From Burkholderia pyrrocinia (lineage in GTDB: Bacteria > Pseudomonadota > Gammaproteobacteria > Burkholderiales > Burkholderiaceae): DNA of 64,000 bases. Under the pieces are notes generated by a model that saw only the letters and a list, made by a program, of their open reading frames with translations, made no database searches and was not told the DNA's origin. A program made the position numbers and the translations under genes. Positions within the stretch are counted from its first letter, which is position 1. Every line of letters begins with the position of its first letter. Shown in pieces: positions 1 to 7,905 of the stretch. Location: positions 248,001 through 312,000 of the forward strand of contig NZ_CP070979.1 in assembly GCF_018417535.1 (NCBI RefSeq), written 5' to 3'.

Positions 1-41
1 CGAATCGATTCTGTGTTTTCCATAAAAAAGGAAGGCACGGG

Positions 42-599
42 ATGACAACCTCGAACCAGCACGCTGCCCCGACGCCTGAGTCACCGGCGCAGCAGCTCGA
101 TCGCACGTGGCGGGAAATGCAGGGGAAGTTACGGCGCCGCGCGCGCCTGTTGTGCAAGGGCGATCTTTACCGTGCCGACGAACTGCTCTCCGATACCGCA
201 CTCAAGGTCCACATTTACCTGCAGCGCTCGCCCGAGCGCGTGCAGAACCTGGCCGGCTTTCTCTTTCTGGCGCTGAACCACGCGTTCCTCGATGGCGCGC
301 GCCGCCGTCTCCGCGAAAGCGGCAAGCTCGAATTCGACCCGGACTGGGACGACGATCACACCGTCGAGCTGGCTGGCCACGCGCCGTCGGTGGAGCAGCA
401 ACTGCTGCTCCGGCAGTTGCTGCTGCGTCTCGAGCAGGCGCTGTCCACGCTCCCGCCGCAGCAGCAGATGCTGTTCACGCTGAAGTTCGAGGAGGACCGG
501 CCCTATCTGCACATCGCGGCGACGCTCGGGATCAACGAGCCGCTTGCCAGAAAGCGCGTCGAGCTGCTGCGCAAGAAGTTGCGCGAGGAACTCGCCTGA
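42..599 (+). CDS. RNA polymerase sigma factor, sigma-70/ECF-like
   Basis: A 185-residue sigma factor. Residues 25-90 resemble region 2 (RARLLCKGDLYRADELLSDT, then an aromatic-rich helix FLFLALNHAFLDGARRR). Residues 125-183 resemble region 4, with LPPQQQMLFTLKFEE and a final helix-turn-helix ending ARKRVELLRKKLREEL. It would direct RNA polymerase to a small set of promoters. The ATG follows a purine-rich AAGGAAGG. The next genes on the same strand are RebB-like, so it probably controls the R-body genes; dedicated sigma factors are known beside other reb clusters. No anti-sigma factor is seen, although one could lie beyond the left edge. Confidence 0.85.
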   Translation: MTTSNQHAAPTPESPAQQLDRTWREMQGKLRRRARLLCKGDLYRADELLSDTALKVHIYLQRSPERVQNLAGFLFLALNHAFLDGARRRLRESGKLEFDPDWDDDHTVELAGHAPSVEQQLLLRQLLLRLEQALSTLPPQQQMLFTLKFEEDRPYLHIAATLGINEPLARKRVELLRKKLREELA

Positions 600-712
600 G
601 CGCGTTCACGAACGCGGGCACGCAGCGTTCCTAACGGCATGCGCGGCGTCGATGGCCTGCCGGCCCGCCGTTCCTTCAATCGCATGCCGGAGCCGAGATC
701 CGAGGAGGCCTC

Positions 713-1006
713 GTGGCAGACAAAGTCAATGAGCAGGTTACCGACGCGCTGACGCAGACCAATGTCAACGTCGTCGCGGGATCCCCGGCCCAGGCGCTGG
801 GCACGCTTTACCAGATGTTCAGCCAGGCCGTCGGCATCTCGGCGCAGAACATGACGCAGCAGCAGGCGGCGCTGAACCAGATTTCGAACGCCGTCGTGTC
901 GAAGGCGGTGGCCATGATCCTGTCCGTCGAAGCGTCGCCGAAGGGGGCATCGGGCGGCGCGGCGCATGCCCCGACGGCCGGGCCGCAGACGGGTTCCACG
1001 CATTAG
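713..1006 (+). CDS. RebB-family R-body structural protein
   Basis: A 97-residue protein starting at GTG with a strong GAGGAGG site just upstream. Residues 3-70 match the RebB family: VNEQVTDALTQTNVNVV, then an AxALGTLYQMFSQAVGIS block and a QQQAALNQISNAVVSKAV helix. RebB-type subunits polymerise into R-bodies, rolled cytoplasmic protein ribbons that unroll abruptly and were first known as killing structures of Paramecium endosymbionts. The tail (about 75-97) is Gly/Ala/Pro-rich and probably disordered. Only one clear RebB paralogue is visible, whereas classical loci carry two or more. Assembly into a real ribbon is inferred. Confidence 0.85.
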   Translation: MADKVNEQVTDALTQTNVNVVAGSPAQALGTLYQMFSQAVGISAQNMTQQQAALNQISNAVVSKAVAMILSVEASPKGASGGAAHAPTAGPQTGSTH

Positions 1007-1035
1007 GACGAGCTGACTCTCGGGATACCTGAACC

Positions 1036-1656
1036 ATGAACATGAAAGGCCTTTTGGGCGGACGCGGCGACGGCGCGCCGCAGACGCCGCGCGATGCCGC
1101 AGACGCCGCAGACGCCGCAGCCGAAGCAACGACACCGGCCGCTGTCGCGCCGCACACCGCGGCGCCGAAGGCCGGCGCGCGCGCGTGGCCGGTCAACCGG
1201 CTGCGCAGGCTCACCGATGCGCTGAAGGCACCGGACCAGATCGCGGGTGCGGCCGGGCCCGGCGGCTCGGCGCTGCAGACCGTGCAGGCGATCAACGCGG
1301 AAGCCGCGTCCTATGCGACGACGCAGATCGCCGTCGGCCCGAACATGATGATCACGCAGGCGGGCGGCCTGGTCGCGCAGGCGGCGGCCAACTACTTCGA
1401 GGCGTCGACGTCGCTGGCGATCGCGGGCAAGAGCGTGCTGATGAAGGATCTGGCGCAGAAGACCATCGACGAGAACGTGCCCGGGATGGCGATGGATGCG
1501 ATGGGCCTGCTGTTGACGGACCTGTTCGTCGCGACCGCGGCGATCGTCGCGGGTGCCGCGGAGGCGATCGAAGGGGAGGCCGCGAGCATCGCGCTCGACA
1601 AGATCGACGAGAGCTTGCAGAAGTATCAGGCGCTGCTGGACAAGAAGGGCGCGTAG
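1036..1656 (+). CDS. Alanine-rich protein of the R-body locus
   Basis: A 206-residue protein 29 bp downstream of the RebB-like gene. Residues 1-50 are low-complexity Ala/Asp/Pro/Thr. From about 75 the sequence becomes helical and hydrophobic: QTVQAINAEAASYATTQIAVGPNMMITQAG, then AAANYFEASTSLAIAGKS and a strongly hydrophobic stretch near 160-180 (LLLTDLFVATAAIVAGAAEAI). The Asn/Ala/Gln-rich helices are in the style of Reb proteins, so it may be a divergent R-body subunit or assembly partner, but I cannot assign it to a named family. No signal peptide is seen. Operon placement with the RebB gene is the main functional clue. Confidence 0.6.
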   Translation: MNMKGLLGGRGDGAPQTPRDAADAADAAAEATTPAAVAPHTAAPKAGARAWPVNRLRRLTDALKAPDQIAGAAGPGGSALQTVQAINAEAASYATTQIAVGPNMMITQAGGLVAQAAANYFEASTSLAIAGKSVLMKDLAQKTIDENVPGMAMDAMGLLLTDLFVATAAIVAGAAEAIEGEAASIALDKIDESLQKYQALLDKKGA

Positions 1657-2067
1657 CGCGCGCCGGTGGCGCCGCGGCGCATCGCCGCTTCAGGTCCGGT
1701 GGCGGCGGACGTCCTTGAGGCAGCAAGACGAAGGCGTGCCGGCGGCGCACGACGATGCAGCCGCCGGCAGGGCGGACGACGTCGATGACGGCTCGGAGCG
1801 AAACGACCTGCATTGAATCGATGCACGCGCAATCGTTCGTACGGCGGCGGTGAGTGCGTCGACGACGAACGTCGCGGGCAATCATGCCCGTGAACGCAGG
1901 TCGTTTGACTTCCGCACGCGCAGCGACCAAGAATCAATCGACACGACCCGCCGGGCTATCAGGCCCGATGCGGGATGTGAGCGGCGGGACCGACGCACGT
2001 CCGTTTTCTCGAACGCGTCGCGGCCCTGCCAGTCACCAGCAGTCCCATCGAGTCATGCGAGGAACCC
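1657..2067. other. Gene-poor interval inside the R-body locus
   Basis: About 410 bp without a convincing gene. Short open frames on both strands are Arg/Ser-rich and lack ribosome-binding sites, as expected of shadow frames in GC-rich DNA. The interval probably carries the leader or promoter of the following gene. No strong hairpin was recognised. Confidence 0.4.
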
Positions 2068-2514
2068 ATGCCCTACATCATTCAGAACGTACAAGGTGAC
2101 GCGCCGCTGGCAGTTGGCGAGCGCATCTGGGGAGATGCGACCGAAATCGATTTCGGCGCGATGACGAGCTGCATCGCGCTCGTCGAGCAGACGCCGGGCC
2201 AGCCGACGTTGGTGCGCGGGATCCATCTGTCGATTTTCGGCGACCTCGACACGCCGGTCTACGATCCGGCGGCGAACGTAGCCGGGCAGGTCGAGGCGAT
2301 CATGCAACAGAACGGCGACCTGCGTGCGTGCCTCGGGCGCATCGACTTCTGGCAGGCCAGTCCGTCGCAACAGGTGCGGGATTTCTTCATCGGGCTGATG
2401 CAGAGCCTCGACATGACGACCTGGGTGCAGTTGCCGGACGGCAACCTGCGGGTGCGGATCAACGGCGGCGTGATCCAGTATCAGCAGGGCACCGGCGCGT
2501 GGACCGACGTGTAG
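2068..2514 (+). CDS. Hypothetical protein, possible CheD/CNF-like deamidase fold
   Basis: A 148-residue cytoplasmic-type protein with no signal peptide; GAGGAA precedes the ATG. I do not recognise a named family. Residues 33-55 read TSCIALVEQTPG...RGIHLSIFGD, with Cys35 and His53. A Cys on a hydrophobic strand followed about 15-20 residues later by a His on the next strand is the catalytic layout of CheD, CNF1 and BLF1-type glutamine deamidases. The C-terminal part (about 100-148) looks beta-rich. Its place downstream of a sigma factor and RebB gene suggests it belongs to that locus, possibly as an effector. The deamidase idea rests on a short motif only. Confidence 0.5.
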   Translation: MPYIIQNVQGDAPLAVGERIWGDATEIDFGAMTSCIALVEQTPGQPTLVRGIHLSIFGDLDTPVYDPAANVAGQVEAIMQQNGDLRACLGRIDFWQASPSQQVRDFFIGLMQSLDMTTWVQLPDGNLRVRINGGVIQYQQGTGAWTDV

Positions 2515-2852
2515 CCGGCACGACCCGTTGAAGCCGGTGCCCGCCACGCGAGCGGGCGCCGGTGCAATGCCGGTAGATGGTTTCGAATATCCGCTCAATC
2601 GCATCGAAAAATCCATTCTTCGAAACTGAAGCGCATGTGTCGAACCGTTCTCGGCCACCGCTCCGCCAAGGCAATTCGAAGCGGCGCGCCGTCTTACGCA
2701 GCGCGCCAACCACGCCACGCCCAGCTTTTTGTTCGTCAACACCAACAAAAAACATCATTTCGCGCAAGCCTGAGCGTCAGCAGAATGTCTCCATTCCAAC
2801 TCACGCGACAGCACGAGCGTCGCAGCGAGCCGCACTTCAGAAGGAGACAGCC
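2515..2852. other. Intergenic region before the monooxygenase cluster
   Basis: A 338-bp gap. It opens with an inverted repeat (listed separately) and then carries AT-richer DNA around 2580-2640 and 2740-2770, which is suitable for a promoter of the monooxygenase operon. The reading frame of that gene stays open upstream to 2577, but no start codon there has a ribosome-binding site. Confidence 0.4.
2533..2563. terminator. Inverted repeat, possible terminator of the R-body locus
   Basis: GCCGGTGCCCGC pairs with GCGGGCGCCGGT across a 7-nt loop, allowing one G-U pair, 18 bp after the preceding stop codon. No T-run follows, so termination is only a possibility. Confidence 0.45.
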
Positions 2853-4175
2853 GTGGCAGTCGAAACAACCTCAATCGATACGCTCGTCGTCGGCGCCGGG
2901 CAGGCCGGCGTGGCCATGAGCGAGCACCTGGGCAAGCTGGGCGTGCCCCATCTCGTGCTGGAGCGCAGCCGCATCGCCGAACGCTGGCGCACCGGGCGCT
3001 GGGATTCGCTGGTCGCGAACGGCCCCGCGTGGCACGACCGCTTCCCGGGGCTCGAATTCGACGGCCTCGATCCCGATGCGTTCGCATCGAAGGACCAGGT
3101 CGCGGACTACTTCGAAGCGTATGCGCGGAAATTCAACGCACCGATCCGCACGGGCGTCGACGTGAAGAACGTCGTGCGCAACACGGGCAAGCCGGGCTTC
3201 GTCGTCGAAACGTCCGACGGCACGATCGAGGCGAACCGCGTGGTCGTCGCGACCGGGCCGTTCCAGCGCCCGGTGATCCCGCCGATCGCGCCGGACGACG
3301 CGCGTCTCGTGCAGATCCATTCCGCCGACTATCGCAATCCGGGCCAGCTCCCGGAAGGTGCGGTGCTGATGGTCGGCGCGGGTTCGTCGGGCGTGCAGAT
3401 CGCCGACGAGCTGCAGCGCGCGGGCCGGCAGGTCTACCTGTCGGTCGGGCCGCACGATCGCCCGCCACGCGCGTATCGCGGCCGCGACTTTTGCTGGTGG
3501 CTCGGCGTGCTCGGCGAATGGGACAAGGAAGTGGCCACGCCCGGCCGCGAACACGTGACGATCGCGGTGAGCGGTGCGCGCGGCGGCCATACGGTCGATT
3601 TCCGCGCGCTGGCGAACCAGGGCGTGACGCTCGTCGGGCTGACGAAGTCGTTCGACGGCGGCGTGGCCGTGTTCGAACGCGATCTCGCGATCAATCTGGC
3701 ACGCGGCGACGAGAACTACCTGTCGCTGCTCGACGCAGCCGACGCGTATGCGGTGCGCAACGGTCTCGATCTGCCGGAAGAACCGGAAGCACGCCGCATC
3801 CTGCCGAACCCCGCCTGCGTCGCGCAGCCGATCCTCGCGCTCGACCTCGCCGGCGCCGGCGTCACGTCGATCGTCTGGGCGACCGGCTATGCGGTCGACT
3901 ACAGCTGGCTGGACGTCGATGCGTTCGCGGAGAACGGCAAGCCGCAGCACCAGCGCGGCGTGTCGAAGGAGCCCGGCATCTATTTCCTCGGGCTGCCGTG
4001 GCTGTCGCGGCGCGGTTCCAGCTTCATCTGGGGCGTGTGGCACGACGCGAAGCACATCGCCGATCACATCGTGACGCAGCGCAAGTACCTCGCGTACCAC
4101 GACGCATCGCAGCACCGCGCGGCCGCGCAATCGACGCAGGCCGACGCGCGCCCGCTCGCCGAAGCGACGAACTGA
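2853..4175 (+). CDS. Flavin-containing monooxygenase (CzcO-like)
   Basis: A 440-residue class B-type flavoprotein. The frame is open further upstream, but the GTG at 2853 is preceded by AGAAGGAGA and gives the usual N-terminus, with the FAD-binding GAGQAG at residues 14-19. A second Rossmann motif for NAD(P)H, GAGSSG, lies at 175-180, and the C-terminal ATG-type motif (WATGYAVDYSW) is present. Such enzymes use NADPH and oxygen to hydroxylate or oxygenate small N- or S-containing molecules. It lies 77 bp ahead of the Rid-DUF1028-M20 genes and probably starts that operon. The substrate is unknown. Confidence 0.85.
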   Translation: MAVETTSIDTLVVGAGQAGVAMSEHLGKLGVPHLVLERSRIAERWRTGRWDSLVANGPAWHDRFPGLEFDGLDPDAFASKDQVADYFEAYARKFNAPIRTGVDVKNVVRNTGKPGFVVETSDGTIEANRVVVATGPFQRPVIPPIAPDDARLVQIHSADYRNPGQLPEGAVLMVGAGSSGVQIADELQRAGRQVYLSVGPHDRPPRAYRGRDFCWWLGVLGEWDKEVATPGREHVTIAVSGARGGHTVDFRALANQGVTLVGLTKSFDGGVAVFERDLAINLARGDENYLSLLDAADAYAVRNGLDLPEEPEARRILPNPACVAQPILALDLAGAGVTSIVWATGYAVDYSWLDVDAFAENGKPQHQRGVSKEPGIYFLGLPWLSRRGSSFIWGVWHDAKHIADHIVTQRKYLAYHDASQHRAAAQSTQADARPLAEATN

Positions 4176-4251
4176 CGAACCGACACGAACCCGCCGCGTC
4201 GCGTCCGCTTCCGGCGCGGCGGGTGTTTCCACCGACGATCGAAGGACCTCG

Positions 4252-4701
4252 ATGAGCCAGCCTACCCATACGCGTATCCGCATGTTCAACACGAAGGATA
4301 CCTACCCGAACCAGACGCTCGACAACGACCTGTGCCAGGCCGTGCGGGCCGGCAACACCGTCTACGTGCGCGGCCAGGTCGGCACCGATTTCGACGGCAA
4401 CCTGATCGGCCTCGGCGACGTGCGCGCGCAGGCCGGGCAGGCGATGAAGAACGTCAGGCAGTTGCTGGAGGAAGCCGGCAGCGACATCACGCATATCGTG
4501 AAGACGACGACCTACCTGATCGACCCGCGTTATCGCGAACCGGTGTACCAGGAAGTCGGCAGGTGGCTGAAGGGCGTCTATCCGATCTCGACGGGGCTCG
4601 TCGTGTCCGCGCTCGGCCAGCCGCAATGGCTGATGGAGATCGACGTGATCGCGGTGATCCCGGACCACTGGCAGCCAAACCGCGCCCAGGAGGCGACATG
4701 A
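4252..4701 (+). CDS. Rid-family (YjgF/YER057c) protein
   Basis: A 149-residue Rid-superfamily protein with the typical core: VRAGNTVYVRGQVGTDFDGN, QAGQAMKNVRQLLEEAGSDITHIVKTTTYLID, and a C-terminal IDVIAVIP strand. Rid proteins hydrolyse reactive enamine/imine intermediates. RidA proper has an Arg in a PARS-type motif; here the matching segment reads YPISTGLVV, so that Arg appears absent and the reaction may differ. The last four bases (ATGA) overlap the next start, indicating translational coupling with the DUF1028 gene. Rid proteins inside catabolic operons usually clear an unstable nitrogenous intermediate. Confidence 0.88.
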   Translation: MSQPTHTRIRMFNTKDTYPNQTLDNDLCQAVRAGNTVYVRGQVGTDFDGNLIGLGDVRAQAGQAMKNVRQLLEEAGSDITHIVKTTTYLIDPRYREPVYQEVGRWLKGVYPISTGLVVSALGQPQWLMEIDVIAVIPDHWQPNRAQEAT

Positions 4702-5375
4702 CTTTCTCCATCGTCGGGCGCTGCCCGGAGACGGGCCAGCTCGGGATCGCGATCAGCTCGTCGAGCATCGCCGTCGGTGCACGCTGCCCGTGGGTGCGCG
4801 CGGGCGTGGGTGCCGTCTCGACGCAGAACATCACGCTGCCGGCGCTCGGCCCGCAGATCCTCGACCTGATCGAGCACGAACAGCTTGCGCCCGCCGCGGC
4901 GCTCGACCGTGCGCTCAGCGCGAACGGCTGGAGCCAGTACCGGCAGGTCACGGTGATCGACGGGCAGGGGCAGACGGCGTGCTTCACCGGCAAGGAAGCG
5001 CTCGGCACGCATCATGCGGTGCGCGGCGAGCAATGCGTGGCGGCCGGCAACCTGCTGGCCGCGCGGGCCGTGATCGACGCGATGGTCAGTGCATTCGAGC
5101 AGGTGCCCGGCCTGCTCGCCGATCGCCTGCTGGCCGCGATGCATGCGGCCATGGCGGCCGGCGGCGAGGCGGGGCCGGTTCATTCGGCCGCGCTGAAGGT
5201 GGCCGGCGACCTGACCTGGCCGGTGGTCGACCTGCGCGTCGACTGGGCCGATGCCGACCCGATCGGGCAGCTCGACGCGCTGTGGCGCGCGTATCGCCCG
5301 CAGATGCAGGATTACCAGACCCGCGCGCTGAACCCGACCGTCGCGCCGAGCTACGGAGTGCCGGGCGATGAGTGA
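4698..5375 (+). CDS. DUF1028 family protein
   Basis: A 225-residue DUF1028 protein beginning MTFSIVGRCPETGQLGIAIS, the hallmark N-terminus of the family, which belongs to the Ntn-hydrolase-like group. The internal ALGTHHAVRGEQCVAAGN segment is also typical. The start overlaps the preceding stop by four bases, and its own end overlaps the M20 gene by eight. The frame is open further upstream, but only this ATG gives the family N-terminus. The molecular role is not established. Its constant pairing with amidohydrolases and Rid proteins suggests hydrolysis or processing of an N-acyl or cyclic amide substrate. Confidence 0.88.
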   Translation: MTFSIVGRCPETGQLGIAISSSSIAVGARCPWVRAGVGAVSTQNITLPALGPQILDLIEHEQLAPAAALDRALSANGWSQYRQVTVIDGQGQTACFTGKEALGTHHAVRGEQCVAAGNLLAARAVIDAMVSAFEQVPGLLADRLLAAMHAAMAAGGEAGPVHSAALKVAGDLTWPVVDLRVDWADADPIGQLDALWRAYRPQMQDYQTRALNPTVAPSYGVPGDE

Positions 5376-6531
5376 CACATCGAGCCGTGCGCTGCTCGAA
5401 CGGCTGATCGGCTTCGCGACGGTCAGCCGCGATTCGAATCTTGAGATGATCGGCTTCATCCGCGACTATCTCGCGAACGTCGGCGTAGAGAGCGAACTGT
5501 TCTACAACGCGGAACGCACGAAGGCGAGCCTGTACGCGACGATCGGGCCGCGCGATCGCGGCGGCATCGCGCTGTCGGGCCATACGGACGTGGTGCCGGT
5601 GGACGGGCAGGCGTGGACGGTCGAGCCGTTCCGGCTGACCGAACGCGACGGCCGCCTGTACGGCCGCGGCACCGCCGACATGAAGGGCTTCATCGCTTCG
5701 GTGCTTGCGGCCGTGCCCAGGTTCGTCGCGCGTCCGCTGAACGTGCCCGTGCATCTGGCGTTCTCGTACGACGAGGAAGTCGGCTGTCTCGGCGTGCGGC
5801 CGATGCTTGCGGAACTGGCCGCGCGCGAGCACCGGCCGCGCCTGTGCCTGATCGGCGAGCCGACCGAACTGAAGCCGGTGCTGGGGCACAAGGGCAAGCT
5901 CGCGATGCGCTGCCATGTGAAGGGCGCCGCGTGCCACTCGGCGTACGCGCCGTCGGGCGTCAATGCGATCGACTACGCGGCGAAGCTGATCGGCCGGCTC
6001 GGCGAGATCGGCGCGTCGCTTGCACGGCCCGAACGGCATGACAGCCGCTTCGATCCGCCGTTCTCGACCGTGCAGACGGGGGTGATCAAGGGCGGCCGCG
6101 CGCTGAACATCGTGCCGGCGGAATGCGAGTTCGATTTCGAGGTGCGCGCGCTGCCGGATTTCGATGCGCACGACGTGCCGAGGAAGCTGCAGGACTATGC
6201 GGAATCCGAATTGTTGCCGAGGATGCGCGCGGTGCAACCCGATACCGACATCCAACTGGAGCCGCTGGGCGCGTACCCGGGGCTCGCGACTGCGCCCGAC
6301 AGCGAGGCCGCGCGCCTGCTCGCGATGCTGAGCGGGTCCGATGCGTTCGGCACGGTCGCATTCGGCACCGAGGGCGGGCTGTTCGGGCAGGCCGGCATTC
6401 CGACCGTGGTGTGCGGGCCCGGCAGCATGGACCAGGGGCACAAGCCCGACGAGTTCGTCACGCTCGACCAGCTGCACGGATGCGACGCGATGCTGGGCCG
6501 TCTCGTCGCGCATCTTTCCGCGGCCGCCTGA
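5368..6531 (+). CDS. M20 metallopeptidase, acetylornithine deacetylase (ArgE)-like
   Basis: A 387-residue M20-family zinc amidohydrolase. Metal and catalytic residues are visible: His72 and Asp74 in SGHTDVVPVDG, Asp104 in GRGTADMKGF, the acidic pair Glu136-Glu137 in SYDEEVG, Glu164 in GEPTELKP, and a late His in the GHKPDEF segment. These enzymes cleave N-acyl or N-carbamoyl groups from amino acids. The sequence resembles ArgE, but the operon (flavin monooxygenase, Rid, DUF1028, with a nucleobase-type permease nearby) argues for a catabolic deacylase rather than arginine synthesis. Length is normal. Confidence 0.88.
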   Translation: MSDTSSRALLERLIGFATVSRDSNLEMIGFIRDYLANVGVESELFYNAERTKASLYATIGPRDRGGIALSGHTDVVPVDGQAWTVEPFRLTERDGRLYGRGTADMKGFIASVLAAVPRFVARPLNVPVHLAFSYDEEVGCLGVRPMLAELAAREHRPRLCLIGEPTELKPVLGHKGKLAMRCHVKGAACHSAYAPSGVNAIDYAAKLIGRLGEIGASLARPERHDSRFDPPFSTVQTGVIKGGRALNIVPAECEFDFEVRALPDFDAHDVPRKLQDYAESELLPRMRAVQPDTDIQLEPLGAYPGLATAPDSEAARLLAMLSGSDAFGTVAFGTEGGLFGQAGIPTVVCGPGSMDQGHKPDEFVTLDQLHGCDAMLGRLVAHLSAAA

Positions 6532-6592
6532 ACGGGCTGCCGGCACGCATGCGCCCGTCCTGCGGCGCGTGCGTTTTCTTCAGTGTTCAGTG

Positions 6593-7516
6593 TTATCGCG
6601 CCGATTCCGCGACGATCTGCGCGAGCCGCTCGCGACAGAAATCGACGAACGACTGCGCCTGCTTGGTGAGCTGCCCGCGTTTCAGGCGCGCGCTTACGAG
6701 CCCGGACGGGCTCACCGTTTCGCTGAGGCCGATCGTCACGACGCGCTGGCCGTCGTACGTGTATTCGGAATGCGGGCGCGTGACGAGCAGCGAGAACCCG
6801 AATCCCTGGCCGACCATCCCGCGCACCATCTCGATCGACGGCGAGCCGAACACGATGTTCGGCGTCAGCCCGAGCTCATGAAACAGGCTGACGAAATACG
6901 TGCGGCTCGGCTGCACGTCGAGCAGGATCATCGGCTCGACGCAGAGGTCGCGCAGCGACACGTTCGGCTGGCCCGCGAACCGGTGGTTCTGCGGCAGCAG
7001 CACGTACGGCTGTTGCGGCGGCATCAGCGGCTCGGTTTCGATCGTGCCGTCGAGATCGTGGTCGTACATGAGCGCGAGATCGAAGGTGCCGGCCGTCAGG
7101 CCCTGCACGAGTTCCTGCTGGTCGCCGTCGCGCAGCCGGATGTTGACGCCCGGGTAGCGCTCGCGAAATCCGGCAATGAGCTGCGGAAGATAGAGCGGCG
7201 CGACCGTCTCGAAGCAGCCGATGTCGATCTGCCCGGTGATCACGTCGTTGTCGGCGAGCGCGTTCTGTTCGAATTCGTGCGCGATGCGCAGCAGCTCCTG
7301 TGCTTTCCGGTAGAAGCGCGTGCCGCTCGGCGTCAGCGACACGCCCTGCGCGTGATGACGGATGAACAGCTTCACGCCGAAGCTTTCCTCGAGCCCCTTG
7401 ATCGCGCTGGAGATCGACGGCTGCGCGATGAAAAGCTGGCGCGACGCCTCGGCGACGCTGCCGGATTCGACCGTCGTCACGAAATACTTCAGTTGCCGCA
7501 AAGTGTAGTGAGCCAC
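6593..7516 (-). CDS. LysR-family transcriptional regulator
   Basis: A 307-residue LysR regulator. Residues 1-65 form the winged HTH (YTLRQLKYFVTTVESGSVAEAS, QPSISSAIKGLEESFGVKLF), followed by the effector-binding domain (GQIDIGCFETVAPLYLPQL and onward). The frame continues upstream, but the GTG at 7516 has AGAGG five bases before it and gives the usual N-terminus. It converges on the M20 gene and diverges from the NCS1 permease, with a palindromic LysR-type site in between. It probably controls the permease and perhaps the monooxygenase-Rid-DUF1028-M20 genes, with a pathway intermediate as inducer. Confidence 0.9.
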   Translation of the reverse strand: MAHYTLRQLKYFVTTVESGSVAEASRQLFIAQPSISSAIKGLEESFGVKLFIRHHAQGVSLTPSGTRFYRKAQELLRIAHEFEQNALADNDVITGQIDIGCFETVAPLYLPQLIAGFRERYPGVNIRLRDGDQQELVQGLTAGTFDLALMYDHDLDGTIETEPLMPPQQPYVLLPQNHRFAGQPNVSLRDLCVEPMILLDVQPSRTYFVSLFHELGLTPNIVFGSPSIEMVRGMVGQGFGFSLLVTRPHSEYTYDGQRVVTIGLSETVSPSGLVSARLKRGQLTKQAQSFVDFCRERLAQIVAESAR

Positions 7517-7643
7517 AAGCACCTCTGATGCCCGGCCCCCGGCGTGCCGCCGCGGGCGCAATCTGTCCATGGTTTCGCGTAGCACCTTACCTGAAGAAGC
7601 CGGAGGCCGAAATTTCCGCTGAAGAGCTTTTTCGTATGTCCCG

Positions 7644-7662
7644 GAAATATTTTTAGTATTTC
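7644..7662. promoter_or_regulatory. Candidate LysR operator
   Basis: GAAATA, seven bases, then TATTTC: a perfect 6-bp inverted repeat containing the T-N11-A core of LysR-type sites. It sits in the 389-bp divergent region, 128 bp from the LysR start and 244 bp from the permease start. Binding by the adjacent LysR protein is inferred. The rest of the region (7517-7905) holds no gene. Confidence 0.5.
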
Positions 7663-7905
7663 TCCGTCGCGGTATCCGTGGCGCACCATCGTCTCCAATC
7701 TGGATCGCGACGAGGCCGCGGCTGCGCCGGCGGGACATGTCATCCGTCCCCGCCTGCCGCGCATTCCCCGCTTCGGTCGACACCGCCGCGCATGCACGCG
7801 GTGCGTCGTCGCTCGCGTATCCGGATCCGATTGCAGGCGCGCACCCCATCGCGCGCCGGTTGAAACGGCAAGCGCGCATCGCCGCGCAGGACAGGAGACT
7901 TCGCC

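Noticed and set aside
2871..4292. Long minus-strand frame opposite the flavin monooxygenase
   Set aside because: Antisense shadow without a known domain or ribosome-binding site.
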